Assembly (NCBI GenBank): GCA_964414595.1
Contig: CAYPXJ010000009.1
Span: 1-52,261 of the forward strand
DNA length: 52,261 nucleotides
DNA from: CAYPXJ01 sp964414595
GTDB taxonomy: Bacteria > Pseudomonadota > Alphaproteobacteria > Rickettsiales > CAIJLX01
Direction: 5' to 3'
This document shows positions 7,211 through 14,203 of the stretch, piece after piece (positions within the stretch are counted from its first letter, which is position 1; each line of letters begins with the position of its first letter). The notes under the pieces were generated by a model that ran no database searches, had not been told where the DNA came from, and saw nothing but the letters and a program-made list of their open reading frames with translations. A program made the translations under genes and the position numbers.

Positions 7211-7849
7211 ATGCTTTACAGAAAAACTTTACTCACGACTGCATGCGCTTTTGTTTTTGCAACTAACGCTTATGCAGAAGGCACACAGACAATTCGTACG
7301 CTGCCGGATAAAGGCACCGTTACACTTCATGGCATTGTCGATAAAGTAAAAAACGAACACGAGTTTACGCTGCGCGATGATACCGGCACAATCAATGTTG
7401 ATATGCTGTCACAGGATTCGGTAATGCTGAAAAAAGGTGCAGAAATAAGTGTTACAGGAGAGGTTGATAAAAATCTTTTCGGCAAAGATATTAACGCCAG
7501 CAAAGTGGTTGTGAATGAAACAGTAGGTCAGAGTATTGGCAAAGCACTTGAAAGCGCGACGGGCGTTTCCATCAAGAATGCACAAACATCCACTATTCAG
7601 GCTTTGCCGGATGAAGGCTTGGTCAAAATTTCTGGCACGGTGGATAGCATTTCCAACGAAAAGGAATTTACACTGAAAGACTCAACCGGCAGCATTGATG
7701 TGGATATTACATCCGAAGAGGCTGCTGCACTTCAGGAAGGCACACATGTTACTGTGATTGGCTATGTAGATAAGGGTGCTCTCGGTAAGGATATTAACGC
7801 AACAAGCGTTATCGCCGAAGCGAATCATCCAGACCGAAAAGCTTATTAA
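7211..7849 (+). CDS. Exported tandem BOF (YgiW/YdeI-type OB-fold) protein
   Basis: A 212-aa protein with a signal peptide (residues 1-22, ending TNAYA) and two copies of a bacterial OB-fold module. Copy 1 (about 32-107) has TVTLHGIVDKVKNEHEFTLRD, NVDM and GEVDKNLFGKDINASKV. Copy 2 (about 136-205) has VKISGTVDSISNEKEFTLKD, DVDIT and GYVDKGALGKDINATSV. BOF proteins such as YgiW and YdeI are periplasmic stress-tolerance proteins, usually with one domain. The strong RBS TTAGGAGG fixes the start. Monocistronic, with a terminator at 7886-7914. Confidence 0.88.
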   Translation: MLYRKTLLTTACAFVFATNAYAEGTQTIRTLPDKGTVTLHGIVDKVKNEHEFTLRDDTGTINVDMLSQDSVMLKKGAEISVTGEVDKNLFGKDINASKVVVNETVGQSIGKALESATGVSIKNAQTSTIQALPDEGLVKISGTVDSISNEKEFTLKDSTGSIDVDITSEEAAALQEGTHVTVIGYVDKGALGKDINATSVIAEANHPDRKAY

Positions 7850-7885
7850 GAAATTGGGCACTCCATCTCGGGGCCATGCAGTAAC

Positions 7886-7914
7886 AACGGCGGGTGTAAT
7901 GCCCGCCGTTTTTT
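7886..7914 (+). terminator. Rho-independent terminator after BOF gene
   Basis: Stem AACGGCGGG/CCCGCCGTT (7886-7894 with 7902-7910), 7-nt loop, followed by a T run. Lies 36 bp past the BOF stop codon. Confidence 0.88.
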
Positions 7915-7953
7915 ATTGCTGAATGTAGAATTTTGCTTTGAATTTCGGGCAAT

Positions 7954-7985
7954 AAAAAAGGGAGTTCGATTGAACTCCCTTTTTT
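7954..7985. terminator. Bidirectional terminator
   Basis: AAAAAAGGGAGTTC-GATT-GAACTCCCTTTTTT, 14-bp arms with A/T tails on both sides. It lies between the convergent BOF gene and the glycine-zipper/DUF1328 operon and can serve both strands; it starts 16 bp after the minus-strand stop at 8002. Confidence 0.88.
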
Positions 7986-8001
7986 AAGCTTTATAAAATT
8001 A

Positions 8002-8184
8002 TCACAGTGGTGGCGATGCTTCGCGACCGGTGATCATCGAATAAATCAAACTTGCGATGAATAAGATCACAAACAATATGGCAAGAAATTTCGCAATGGC
8101 TGCGAAGGTTCCTGCAAGTCCACCAAAGCCAAATATTGCGGCAAGAACCGCAAGTATGAAAAATGTAATTGCCCATCCTATCAT
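8002..8184 (-). CDS. DUF1328-like small membrane protein, second copy
   Basis: A 60-aa protein with two hydrophobic segments: WAITFFILAVLAAIFGFGGL and AKFLAILFVILFIASLIYSM. It is a clear paralogue of the protein at 977-1153, sharing the AxxFGFxGxA...AxIAKF core. AGGAGG upstream (8189-8194 on the minus strand) fixes the start inside a longer open frame. It is co-transcribed behind the glycine-zipper lipoprotein (19-bp gap). The same lipoprotein-then-DUF1328 order occurs in the entericidin operon, so the two operons look like a duplicated theme. Confidence 0.88.
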   Translation of the reverse strand: MIGWAITFFILAVLAAIFGFGGLAGTFAAIAKFLAILFVILFIASLIYSMITGREASPPL

Positions 8185-8203
8185 GGTAACCTCCTTGTTA
8201 ATG

Positions 8204-8455
8204 TTAACGGCGCCAGACAGGTGTGCCGAGATTGACATCTTTTTCTTTTGTAAATCCTCCGGCAGCGGCACCCACTGCACCACCCACGACAGCTCCAGTT
8301 ACGGGATTTCCACCCGCGATACCTGAACCTAATGCGCCTACCCCTGCGCCGATTCCGGCACCGGATAAAGCGCGATCTTCTGTTGTGTTTCCGCACGCAG
8401 AAAGTAAAGCAATTATTCCTGCTACTGCGAATGTAGATACGATGTGTTTTTGCAT
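8204..8455 (-). CDS. Glycine-zipper lipoprotein
   Basis: An 83-aa precursor with lipobox LLSAC and a mature region dominated by a glycine-zipper (GAGIGAGVGALGSGIAGG, then VVGGAVGAAAGG). This pattern is found in small outer-membrane lipoproteins of the SlyB/OsmB type, which are stress-induced and may insert in or span the membrane. The ATG at 8455 is chosen because GAGAGG lies just upstream and the resulting signal peptide is of normal length; an ATG at 8476 is also in frame. It heads an operon with DUF1328 copy 2 and carries island promoter element copy 4. Confidence 0.82.
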   Translation of the reverse strand: MQKHIVSTFAVAGIIALLSACGNTTEDRALSGAGIGAGVGALGSGIAGGNPVTGAVVGGAVGAAAGGFTKEKDVNLGTPVWRR

Positions 8456-8525
8456 GGCAAACCTCTCTTTTTTCATGTCGGTTTAATCCGACAATTAAAA
8501 ATGTGAAGTATCCGAAATCAGAATG

Positions 8526-8553
8526 CGATAGGGGCGCCGACCAAAACTATAAA
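8526..8553 (-). promoter_or_regulatory. Shared island promoter element, copy 4 (glycine-zipper operon)
   Basis: On the minus strand TTTATAG (8547-8553), 14 bases, CCTATCG (8526-8532), 70 bp before the start codon at 8455. Both halves and the spacing are identical to copy 3. Confidence 0.5.
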
Positions 8554-8564
8554 AAATAGATCAA

Positions 8565-9281
8565 TCAGGCCGCTTCTTGTTTTGAATGGTTGATAAATTC
8601 CATGCGGTAACCAATGCCAGGTTCAGTGACAATGTAGGTTGGCTCTGCGGGACTATCTTCAATTTTTTCACGCAACTGGCTGACATAGACACGCAAATAT
8701 TGCATATCTTCCGCATGTGCAGGACCCCATACATCTTTGAGGAGTTGTTTATGCGTGAGCATACGACCGCGATGCACGAGGAAGTAGCGCAGCAAATCAT
8801 ATTCTTTCGGCGTGAAAACGGTTTTTTCGTTATTGATGAAAACTTCATGACGCACTAAATCCATGCGGATTTTTCCGTTCGCCAATTCCGGTTCGCCCGC
8901 TTCTTGCGTAGCGGCCTTGCGTAAATTCGCATGAATACGCGCAATTAAAATATCCGGATTAAATGGCTTGGTAACATAATCATCTGCGCCAAGTTCTAAT
9001 GCTTTAATCACTTCATCATCACCGCTACGCACGGAGCAAACAATGATGGGAACCTGAGACCATTCGCGCACAGTTTTAATCACATCTTTGCCATCAATAT
9101 CGGGCAATCCCAGATCCAGCAGCACCAAATCCGGCTTTACGGAACCCACCAGACGAGCGCCTTCACGACCGTTATCACACTCAATGGATTTATATCCTTT
9201 GATATCCAGAGTAATATTTAAAAGCTTACGAATAGGCGGCTCATCTTCAATGATGAGGATCGTATTCTTCTTCTGATTCAT
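8565..9281 (-). CDS. KdpE-like OmpR/PhoB-family response regulator
   Basis: A 238-aa transcription regulator. Receiver domain: acidic E12/D13, phospho-acceptor D56 in VLLDLGLPDIDG, Lys in YVTKPFNP. The C-terminal winged-helix domain has FTPKEYDLLRYFLVHRGR, HKQLLKDVWGP and QYLRVYVSQLREKIE, as in KdpE. No kdpFABC operon is present, so the regulon is unlikely to be classical potassium uptake. The partner is probably the KdpD-like kinase at 4645-6714, although that gene already has its own receiver. It may control the surrounding envelope-stress genes. Confidence 0.92.
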   Translation of the reverse strand: MNQKKNTILIIEDEPPIRKLLNITLDIKGYKSIECDNGREGARLVGSVKPDLVLLDLGLPDIDGKDVIKTVREWSQVPIIVCSVRSGDDEVIKALELGADDYVTKPFNPDILIARIHANLRKAATQEAGEPELANGKIRMDLVRHEVFINNEKTVFTPKEYDLLRYFLVHRGRMLTHKQLLKDVWGPAHAEDMQYLRVYVSQLREKIEDSPAEPTYIVTEPGIGYRMEFINHSKQEAA

Positions 9282-9351
9282 GGGAGGCCTCTCTAGGTTG
9301 CTTATCTTAAAAAGCTAGAGTTGCGGGTATAAAGAATCCATAAGTTTTTCA

Positions 9352-9963
9352 TCAATACCAATAATCTTTAACCCAGCCTCCAACTTGGTGAGGTTTAGGA
9401 TATCCGTGAAAAACAACAATTTTCGCTTCAGGCGGTAGTGCTTCTTCACAACGATCATGTTTGTAGCTTACGACTTCCGTGGGATTAAAATAGAGTGTTT
9501 CCGGCTTAATTTTCTTTGCGAGCCAATCCTGATCCGTGCCGTAAATTCCTTGGTCCTGCCATGTAAAACGCGGCCAAAAATCACGTGTTTCTTCGGCTGA
9601 AAAAAGTATGACACTCGAATTGTATGTAGCGGGATTTAGCCAATCCCGAATAATCCAAAACCCCTTATCTGCGATGAGCGAATCGATATTGCGAACGAGT
9701 ACGAGATCTTCGTCGAGATATAATACGCGACCCGAAAGGGCGCTTTCGGGGTGAAAGAGATAGAGCTTTGACCACCAACCGGGAAGCCCTGTCGGTTCTT
9801 GGCGAACCTCAAACGGTGCGCCACGGAATTTGTGCACATCATCGGTAAAAACGATGAAATCATGGGGCAAAGTGAGATGCCGCGACACCATACGGTGCAA
9901 AATATACAGATATTCGGGCGGATATTTATCGCCCACATTGACGGCAGTTACGGTGAGTTTCAT
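9352..9963 (-). CDS. GT-A-fold glycosyltransferase-like protein
   Basis: A 203-aa cytoplasmic protein. The N-terminal half has a nucleotide-sugar-type Rossmann pattern (VTAVNVGDKYP, HDFIVFTDD). A YLDEDLVLVRN segment resembles the metal-binding DxD motif of GT8-like enzymes, and GTDQDWL and FHGYPKPHQ follow in the places where such enzymes bind acceptor and metal. It is shorter than most GT8 proteins. The ATG at 9963 has no obvious Shine-Dalgarno; a large inverted repeat ends 12 bp upstream (9975-10020). The acceptor is unknown. Confidence 0.65.
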   Translation of the reverse strand: MKLTVTAVNVGDKYPPEYLYILHRMVSRHLTLPHDFIVFTDDVHKFRGAPFEVRQEPTGLPGWWSKLYLFHPESALSGRVLYLDEDLVLVRNIDSLIADKGFWIIRDWLNPATYNSSVILFSAEETRDFWPRFTWQDQGIYGTDQDWLAKKIKPETLYFNPTEVVSYKHDRCEEALPPEAKIVVFHGYPKPHQVGGWVKDYWY

Positions 9964-9974
9964 GCACAAATAAA

Positions 9975-10020
9975 TAACCCGCGCGTTACATTGGTGTCAC
10001 CAATTTCTCCGCGCGGGTTA
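9975..10020. repeat. Nested inverted repeat before glycosyltransferase-like gene
   Basis: Outer arms TAACCCGCGCG (9975-9985) and CGCGCGGGTTA (10010-10020) are perfect 11-bp complements. Inside lies ATTGGTG-T-CACCAAT (9990-10004). On the minus strand the structure ends 12 bases before the start codon and is followed by TTATTT, so it could act as an attenuator or as an operator. Confidence 0.7.
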
Positions 10021-10082
10021 CCCAAGATAGGATTTCTTATGACGCTTGTTTTAATGGGGCAAGCAAACCCAGTCCGGAAGGA

Positions 10083-10157
10083 TTAGGGACGAATCACCCT
10101 CCCTTCCAATGCTCGGGTTTTCTGCTCCGTAAAACTGTCAAAATACTTGGTAGACAC
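10083..10157 (-). CDS. Possible 24-aa leader peptide
   Basis: A GTG-started frame of 24 codons (MSTKYFDSFTEQKTRALEGR, then VIRP) preceded by GGAAGGAGG 7 bases upstream, one of the strongest ribosome-binding sites in the window. It lies about 120 bp upstream of the glycosyltransferase-like gene, before the nested inverted repeat. It could be a small protein or a leader peptide. Too short for a family assignment. Confidence 0.3.
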   Translation of the reverse strand: MSTKYFDSFTEQKTRALEGRVIRP

Positions 10158-10518
10158 TGGATTACCTCCTTCCGGTTAATTTCAGACTGTGTTTGCAAAA
10201 GGGGCGGCTGGCGTTCTTTTTTAACGCTCTGGTTCTCGTAATTTTTTGGATAGGCCAGAGGGTTTTCTAAGATTTTTGCTGCCTTCGATGCACACCCTCC
10301 TTTGAAAAACACAGCCCTTATTTCTTACATAGCAAAATTTTGTGTGAATTAAAATAAAAATCACAAGATGTGGTGGTAGGTCGAATGGGAATTTTTACTA
10401 AAAATTAATAAATGATTGATTTGTATAAAAAATAACTTTTATGGAAATGTTCATAAAACTGTCACAATTAGGGCGTAACGGTGGGGCTGAAGGGATAATT
10501 CACAACAGGAGTTTAAGG

Positions 10519-10929
10519 ATGCAACCCCTACATAAAATCGAAGAAAACCTAAGCAATATACTTTTTTCCATTACCGATTACGGCCATGCGCCTATGCCGG
10601 GCTATTCGCCCTCGATACTGATTAATGACATGGCGTATGTCAGCGTGCTGTTTTTCGGCCAGAATGAACATGTGGAGGCATTTGCCCAGGTGACTCGCGC
10701 GAATACTCAACATATTCAGGTGACGGACGAATACCATAAAATGCTGACGGCGCGTATGCCGGTGCACCAGCTTTGCCGACGCTTGAGCGAATATCTGGAA
10801 ACGCGACCCGAACGCGATAAAAGCGGCACGGTACGCAAATATCTGGCCAAGGCGCGGGCTGAGTTTGAGACCTATTTCACCATGCGGCACCAATTCAAAC
10901 TGCATAATTATTCCGCCGGCATGATCTGA
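10519..10929 (+). CDS. Hypothetical protein (136 aa)
   Basis: Not recognised. A soluble protein starting MQPLHKIEENLSNILFSI, with HIQVTDEYHKMLTARMPVHQ in the middle and a basic C-terminal half (RKYLAKARAEFETYFTMRHQ). No signal peptide. The start at 10519 is preferred over the upstream ATG at 10441 because AGGAG lies 8 bases upstream of it and the upstream extension is not protein-like. It precedes leuB by 75 bp on the same strand. Confidence 0.6.
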   Translation: MQPLHKIEENLSNILFSITDYGHAPMPGYSPSILINDMAYVSVLFFGQNEHVEAFAQVTRANTQHIQVTDEYHKMLTARMPVHQLCRRLSEYLETRPERDKSGTVRKYLAKARAEFETYFTMRHQFKLHNYSAGMI

Positions 10930-11004
10930 CTTCACCTTGCATTTGCTTGATATTTCGCTATGGTGGCGCTTCTTAAAAAAAGAAGCGTTATTTAAGGAAA
11001 TACT

Positions 11005-12123
11005 ATGGCAAAACATATTCTCATCATCCCGGGCGATGGCATTGGCCCTGAAGTTTGCGCGGAAGCAGAAAAAATTCTTAACTGGCTGAACCAACATGCA
11101 GGCACCGATTTTACGACAGATCACGCGCTGGCAGGTGGTAACGCCTATGACGTTACAGGCAAACCGCTGCCGGATGTGACGCTGGAAAAAGCGCACGCGG
11201 CGGATGCGATTCTGCTCGGTGCAGTCGGTGGCCCGAAATGGGAAAAACTCGAATATGATTTGCGCCCCGAGCGCGCGCTTTTGGGTCTGCGCAAAGAGCT
11301 TGGCTTGTTTGCGAATTTGCGCCCGGCAAAAGTATTTGACGCGTTGGTGGATGCTTCCAGTCTGAAGCGAGAAGTTATTGAAGGTTTGGATATTATGATC
11401 GTGCGCGAACTGACGGGCGATTTATATTTCGGTACGCCGCGCGGCATCAAACAGTTAGAAGGCGACAATCGCCGTGGCGTGAACACCATGACCTATACGA
11501 CGGAAGAAATTCATCGCGTTGCGGCCGTTGCGCTGGAACTGGCGAAGCAACGTAGCGGACGCTTGTGTTCGGTGGATAAAGCGAATGTGCTTGAGACGAT
11601 GGAATTATGGCGCGAAGAAGTGATTCGTTATGCGAATTTCCGCGCGCCGAATATCGTGGTTTCACATATGTATGTGGATAACGCCGCGATGCAGCTTGTG
11701 CGCACACCAAAGCAATTTGATGTGATTGTCACCGGAAATATGTTTGGCGATATTCTTTCTGATATCGCGGCGATGCTAACAGGTTCGCTCGGTATGTTGC
11801 CTTCCGCATCGCTGGGTGCGAAGGATAAAAATGGCAAGCAACCGGCGATGTATGAGCCGGTGCATGGCAGCGCACCGGATATTGCGGGCAAAGGTATCGC
11901 CAATCCGATTGCGACGATCATGAGCCTTTCGATGATGTTGCGTTATTCGTTCCATATGAACCGCGAAGCCGATGCGATTGATAATGCTATTGATGCCGTG
12001 CTTAAATCCGGTTTGCGTACCGGCGATATTATGCAGCCGGGCATGAAGCAAGTCGGCACTACGGAAATGGGCGAAGCGATTCTCAAGGAAATTTCTAAGT
12101 CTTATAAAAAGCAGGCGGCGTGA
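11005..12123 (+). CDS. leuB: 3-Isopropylmalate dehydrogenase LeuB
   Basis: Oxidises and decarboxylates 3-isopropylmalate with NAD in leucine biosynthesis; cytoplasmic dimer. The 372-aa protein is full length. IPGDGIGPEV is at the start, LGAVGGPKW and LRPERALLGLRKEL form the substrate loop, and MIVRELTGDLYFG, the metal-binding VTGNMFGDILSDIAAM and YEPVHGSAPDIAGKG follow. AAGGAAATACT precedes the ATG. leuA, leuC and leuD are not in the window. The downstream intergenic region carries a terminal-inverted-repeat element (12124-12248). Confidence 0.97.
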   Translation: MAKHILIIPGDGIGPEVCAEAEKILNWLNQHAGTDFTTDHALAGGNAYDVTGKPLPDVTLEKAHAADAILLGAVGGPKWEKLEYDLRPERALLGLRKELGLFANLRPAKVFDALVDASSLKREVIEGLDIMIVRELTGDLYFGTPRGIKQLEGDNRRGVNTMTYTTEEIHRVAAVALELAKQRSGRLCSVDKANVLETMELWREEVIRYANFRAPNIVVSHMYVDNAAMQLVRTPKQFDVIVTGNMFGDILSDIAAMLTGSLGMLPSASLGAKDKNGKQPAMYEPVHGSAPDIAGKGIANPIATIMSLSMMLRYSFHMNREADAIDNAIDAVLKSGLRTGDIMQPGMKQVGTTEMGEAILKEISKSYKKQAA

Positions 12124-12248
12124 AAATTCTACTAGGCTTGGTATCTTGCTTGAATTTTCTGCGCGCCGATGCGCACGTACACAAAGAGTACGCTTGCGCT
12201 TCGGTGCTTAAAAATCCTGCGCATCTGCAGCAAGCCTAGCGAATTTGG
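12124..12248 (+). repeat. Dispersed intergenic element with terminal inverted repeats, copy A
   Basis: Left end AAATTCTACTAGGCTTG (12124-12140), right end CAAGCCTAGCGAATTT (12231-12246), imperfect complements. The centre holds a hairpin around GCGCACGTAC and GTACGCTTGCGC. A diverged copy lies at 46339-46455 and a left-end fragment at 52086-52110. No coding capacity; a MITE- or REP-like element is likely. Confidence 0.6.
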
Positions 12249-12258
12249 AAGTAAAAAA

Positions 12259-12720
12259 GTGAAAGAAATAAAATCAGGAAATCAGAAGAAATTCGCAGCG
12301 CGGTTATGCGCGGTGCAAGGGCTTTATGAAATTTCTATGGGAGATGTGCCGCAGGATGTAGAAGCGTTTATTGCCGATATACGTGTGCGCGCAAAAGATT
12401 ATACCGCGGACGCAGATATTAAAGGTGCGCCGCACCCTACGTTGCTCGGGCAGTTGGTGCAGGGCGTATTGTTTCGTACTGCGGATCTCGATGCGAAAAT
12501 CGATGCGTGCCTCAGCGATAAATGGAATAAGGACCGCGTGTTGCCGCTTGTGCGTATGATTTTGCGCTGCGGTGTCTTTGAACTGATGGTGCTGATGGAA
12601 ACGCCGACGCCGGTCGTTATTAGCGAATACGTTAAATTGGCGGAATTATTTTTCGACGAGCCGGAGAAGAAGCTCGTGCATGCGCTGCTGGATAAAATTG
12701 CGAAAGAAATTCGCGCTTAA
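12259..12720 (+). CDS. nusB: Transcription antitermination factor NusB
   Basis: NusB binds boxA RNA with NusE (S10) to support antitermination of rRNA operons. The protein is 153 aa from the GTG start at 12259. It shows the all-helical NusB layout: ARLCAVQGLYEISMG (helix 1), a long middle region, RVLPLVRMILRCGVFELM, TPTPVVISEYVKLAELF and the closing KLVHALLDKIAKEIR. The in-frame upstream part (from 12169) overlaps a repeat element and is unlikely to be translated. It shares its TTAA stop with the opposing gene (4-bp overlap). Confidence 0.9.
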   Translation: MKEIKSGNQKKFAARLCAVQGLYEISMGDVPQDVEAFIADIRVRAKDYTADADIKGAPHPTLLGQLVQGVLFRTADLDAKIDACLSDKWNKDRVLPLVRMILRCGVFELMVLMETPTPVVISEYVKLAELFFDEPEKKLVHALLDKIAKEIRA

Positions 12721-13124
12721 GCGGTAACGATATTTTTCGCCAGCAGCGATTTCAGGCCTTCGGTCAGCGGTGCGCGGCAATAATTCAAAATAAAATCAAC
12801 TGCGCTTACCGTCGGCACGAAAATATCGCGCGGCTGCAAATGGAATTTGCCAGCTGTATAGAGCGTGATTTCTGCATCGTTTTCATCTGACCAGAAAAGC
12901 ACGGCGCGAATGCGATTATTTTCATCAAACGCGACGCCCGCAATATGATCAGCGCCAACCGGAGCAGATGTATCCCAATACAAAGTATCGCCTTCAATCG
13001 TCATCGAACCCATCGTATCGTAACCTGCAATGCGCCAATTATTATCATTGCTGCTTTGCATGGCGGGGTTGCTCATGACAAAAAGAGCGCCCATCGAAGT
13101 TGCTTGTGTTTGAATCTGAGTCAT
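12717..13124 (-). CDS. Hypothetical protein (135 aa)
   Basis: Not recognised. A soluble protein from ATG 13124 (RBS GAGGAAA) with a predicted beta-rich core: NNWRIAGYDTMGSMTIEGD, TLYWDTSAPVGADHIAGVAF and AEITLYTAGKFHLQPRDIF. No signal peptide or membrane segment. It converges on nusB with a 4-bp overlap. The leader contains a distant inverted repeat CTGCTAG/CTAGCAG. Confidence 0.6.
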   Translation of the reverse strand: MTQIQTQATSMGALFVMSNPAMQSSNDNNWRIAGYDTMGSMTIEGDTLYWDTSAPVGADHIAGVAFDENNRIRAVLFWSDENDAEITLYTAGKFHLQPRDIFVPTVSAVDFILNYCRAPLTEGLKSLLAKNIVTA

Positions 13125-13253
13125 ATATTTCCTCGTTTCTGCTAGGTTTCGCCGCATTCCTTGCGACACACTCCCTTTCTAGCAGCTGTTCCTTAATAAA
13201 ACGTTAAGGCAGAGAGACGAAATAAAAATCGTATTATTTTTCTATATATAGGG

Positions 13254-13286
13254 TGCATATCGCATGTCACCTACGACATATATGCA
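13254..13286. promoter_or_regulatory. Inverted repeat upstream of gene 13351
   Basis: TGCATAT-CGC-ATGTC and GACAT-ATATGCA are nested inverted arms around ACCTAC, just downstream of an AT-rich TATATATA stretch. The structure could be an operator for the gene starting at 13351 or a leader hairpin; no specific regulator is recognised. Confidence 0.35.
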
Positions 13287-13350
13287 ACACACATTGTAAT
13301 GTTCTGGCCGTGTTAGCGAGTTGTTAATCAAAATCATCTAAGATAAGGGC

Positions 13351-14202
13351 ATGAAAGAACCTTATAAACGCAAACCAGAGGATATCGCACAACGCACAGA
13401 GGATGCTCTGAGAGATGATGTTTTTGCGATTTGCTTTTTCTTAGACAGGCTTATTTTTGAATTAATGCTTAGCCGGTATGAGGCTTTTTTTGAGACGGGA
13501 CATACAAACGCACCATTACCAACGGATTTGCGTAAAAGCTTTTATGATTTTGGGCAGAGATTGAGTCTTGCCAATTTAATTAACGCACCGGAGTTACGAA
13601 AGACACTTGCTGATACAAAAGTTGTATTTCATCTGGAGCAGGCATGTGGTGCGCTGAAGAACTGGCTTAAAAATACAGGCGAAATAACTGACGACGAACA
13701 GGCGTTGCAACAACGTCAGTGGCGTGGTGCATATGATTTTTTTGATATGCAAATTTTGCTTCATCTGAATCGTTTGGAAAATATATGCCAAGGAATTCCA
13801 GTTGGAGACAGGATTGGGATTGGTCGGGGTGAACTTCATCCTGAACTTGCGGTTTTGCGCGCAACCTTTCTTGCAAATCTGCATGATGAATTTTTGGATG
13901 CGTATCGCGCGTGCGCTCATATTACAAAAAATCAAATCGAAATGTTGGAAGCAACCTTGAAAACGATTGATACAACATTGGTGGAATATGAAAAAACCCC
14001 AACGTTCGAGCAGGTAAAAAAAGTGCAGCAAATATTGCGTGGAAATCGCCCTACCATGCTTGCTGCCATGGCAACCGTATTAAATGCATTAAAAGAAGGC
14101 AAACTTGATGAAGAGCGCTTTGGCTTTCTCGGAAAGCTTATTGAAGCGGCGCGCGAAACATACAACCGCGCTGCGAATACCTATCAAGACAGACCAAGAT
14201 AG
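13351..14202 (+). CDS. Hypothetical helical protein (283 aa)
   Basis: Not recognised. Predicted all-helical and soluble, with many aromatic/acidic helices (DDVFAICFFLDRLIFELMLS, FLANLHDEFLDAYRACAHIT, IEMLEATLKTIDTTLVEYEK) and no signal peptide. It is more AT-rich in the leader than its neighbours. It ends one base before the opposing glpX gene. It stands alone between nusB and glpX, which are otherwise housekeeping genes, so it may be a lineage-specific insertion. Confidence 0.7.
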   Translation: MKEPYKRKPEDIAQRTEDALRDDVFAICFFLDRLIFELMLSRYEAFFETGHTNAPLPTDLRKSFYDFGQRLSLANLINAPELRKTLADTKVVFHLEQACGALKNWLKNTGEITDDEQALQQRQWRGAYDFFDMQILLHLNRLENICQGIPVGDRIGIGRGELHPELAVLRATFLANLHDEFLDAYRACAHITKNQIEMLEATLKTIDTTLVEYEKTPTFEQVKKVQQILRGNRPTMLAAMATVLNALKEGKLDEERFGFLGKLIEAARETYNRAANTYQDRPR

Positions 14203-14203
14203 A

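Larger units (their letters stand above)
9964..10518. other. 555-bp intergenic region with inverted repeats
   Basis: No convincing long gene. It holds the nested inverted repeat 9975-10020, a possible 24-codon minus-strand reading frame (10083-10157) with a very strong Shine-Dalgarno, and an AT-rich stretch (10320-10440) that probably contains divergent promoters. A half-conserved Pho-box-like sequence (10448-10465) lies just upstream of the next plus-strand gene. A longer minus-strand open frame at 10094-10312 shows no codon or domain character and is not called. Confidence 0.6.

Noticed and set aside
10094..10312. 72-codon minus-strand frame in the large intergenic region
   Set aside because: Starts at a GTG without a ribosome-binding site, has no recognisable pattern, and competes with the short frame at 10083-10157 that has a strong RBS.
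10448..10465. Fifth Pho-box-like site before the gene at 10519
   Set aside because: The second heptamer (CTGTCAC) is good, but the first (TGTTCAT) matches poorly and the hexamer 10 bp later (TAACGG) is a poor -10; kept only as a weak possibility.
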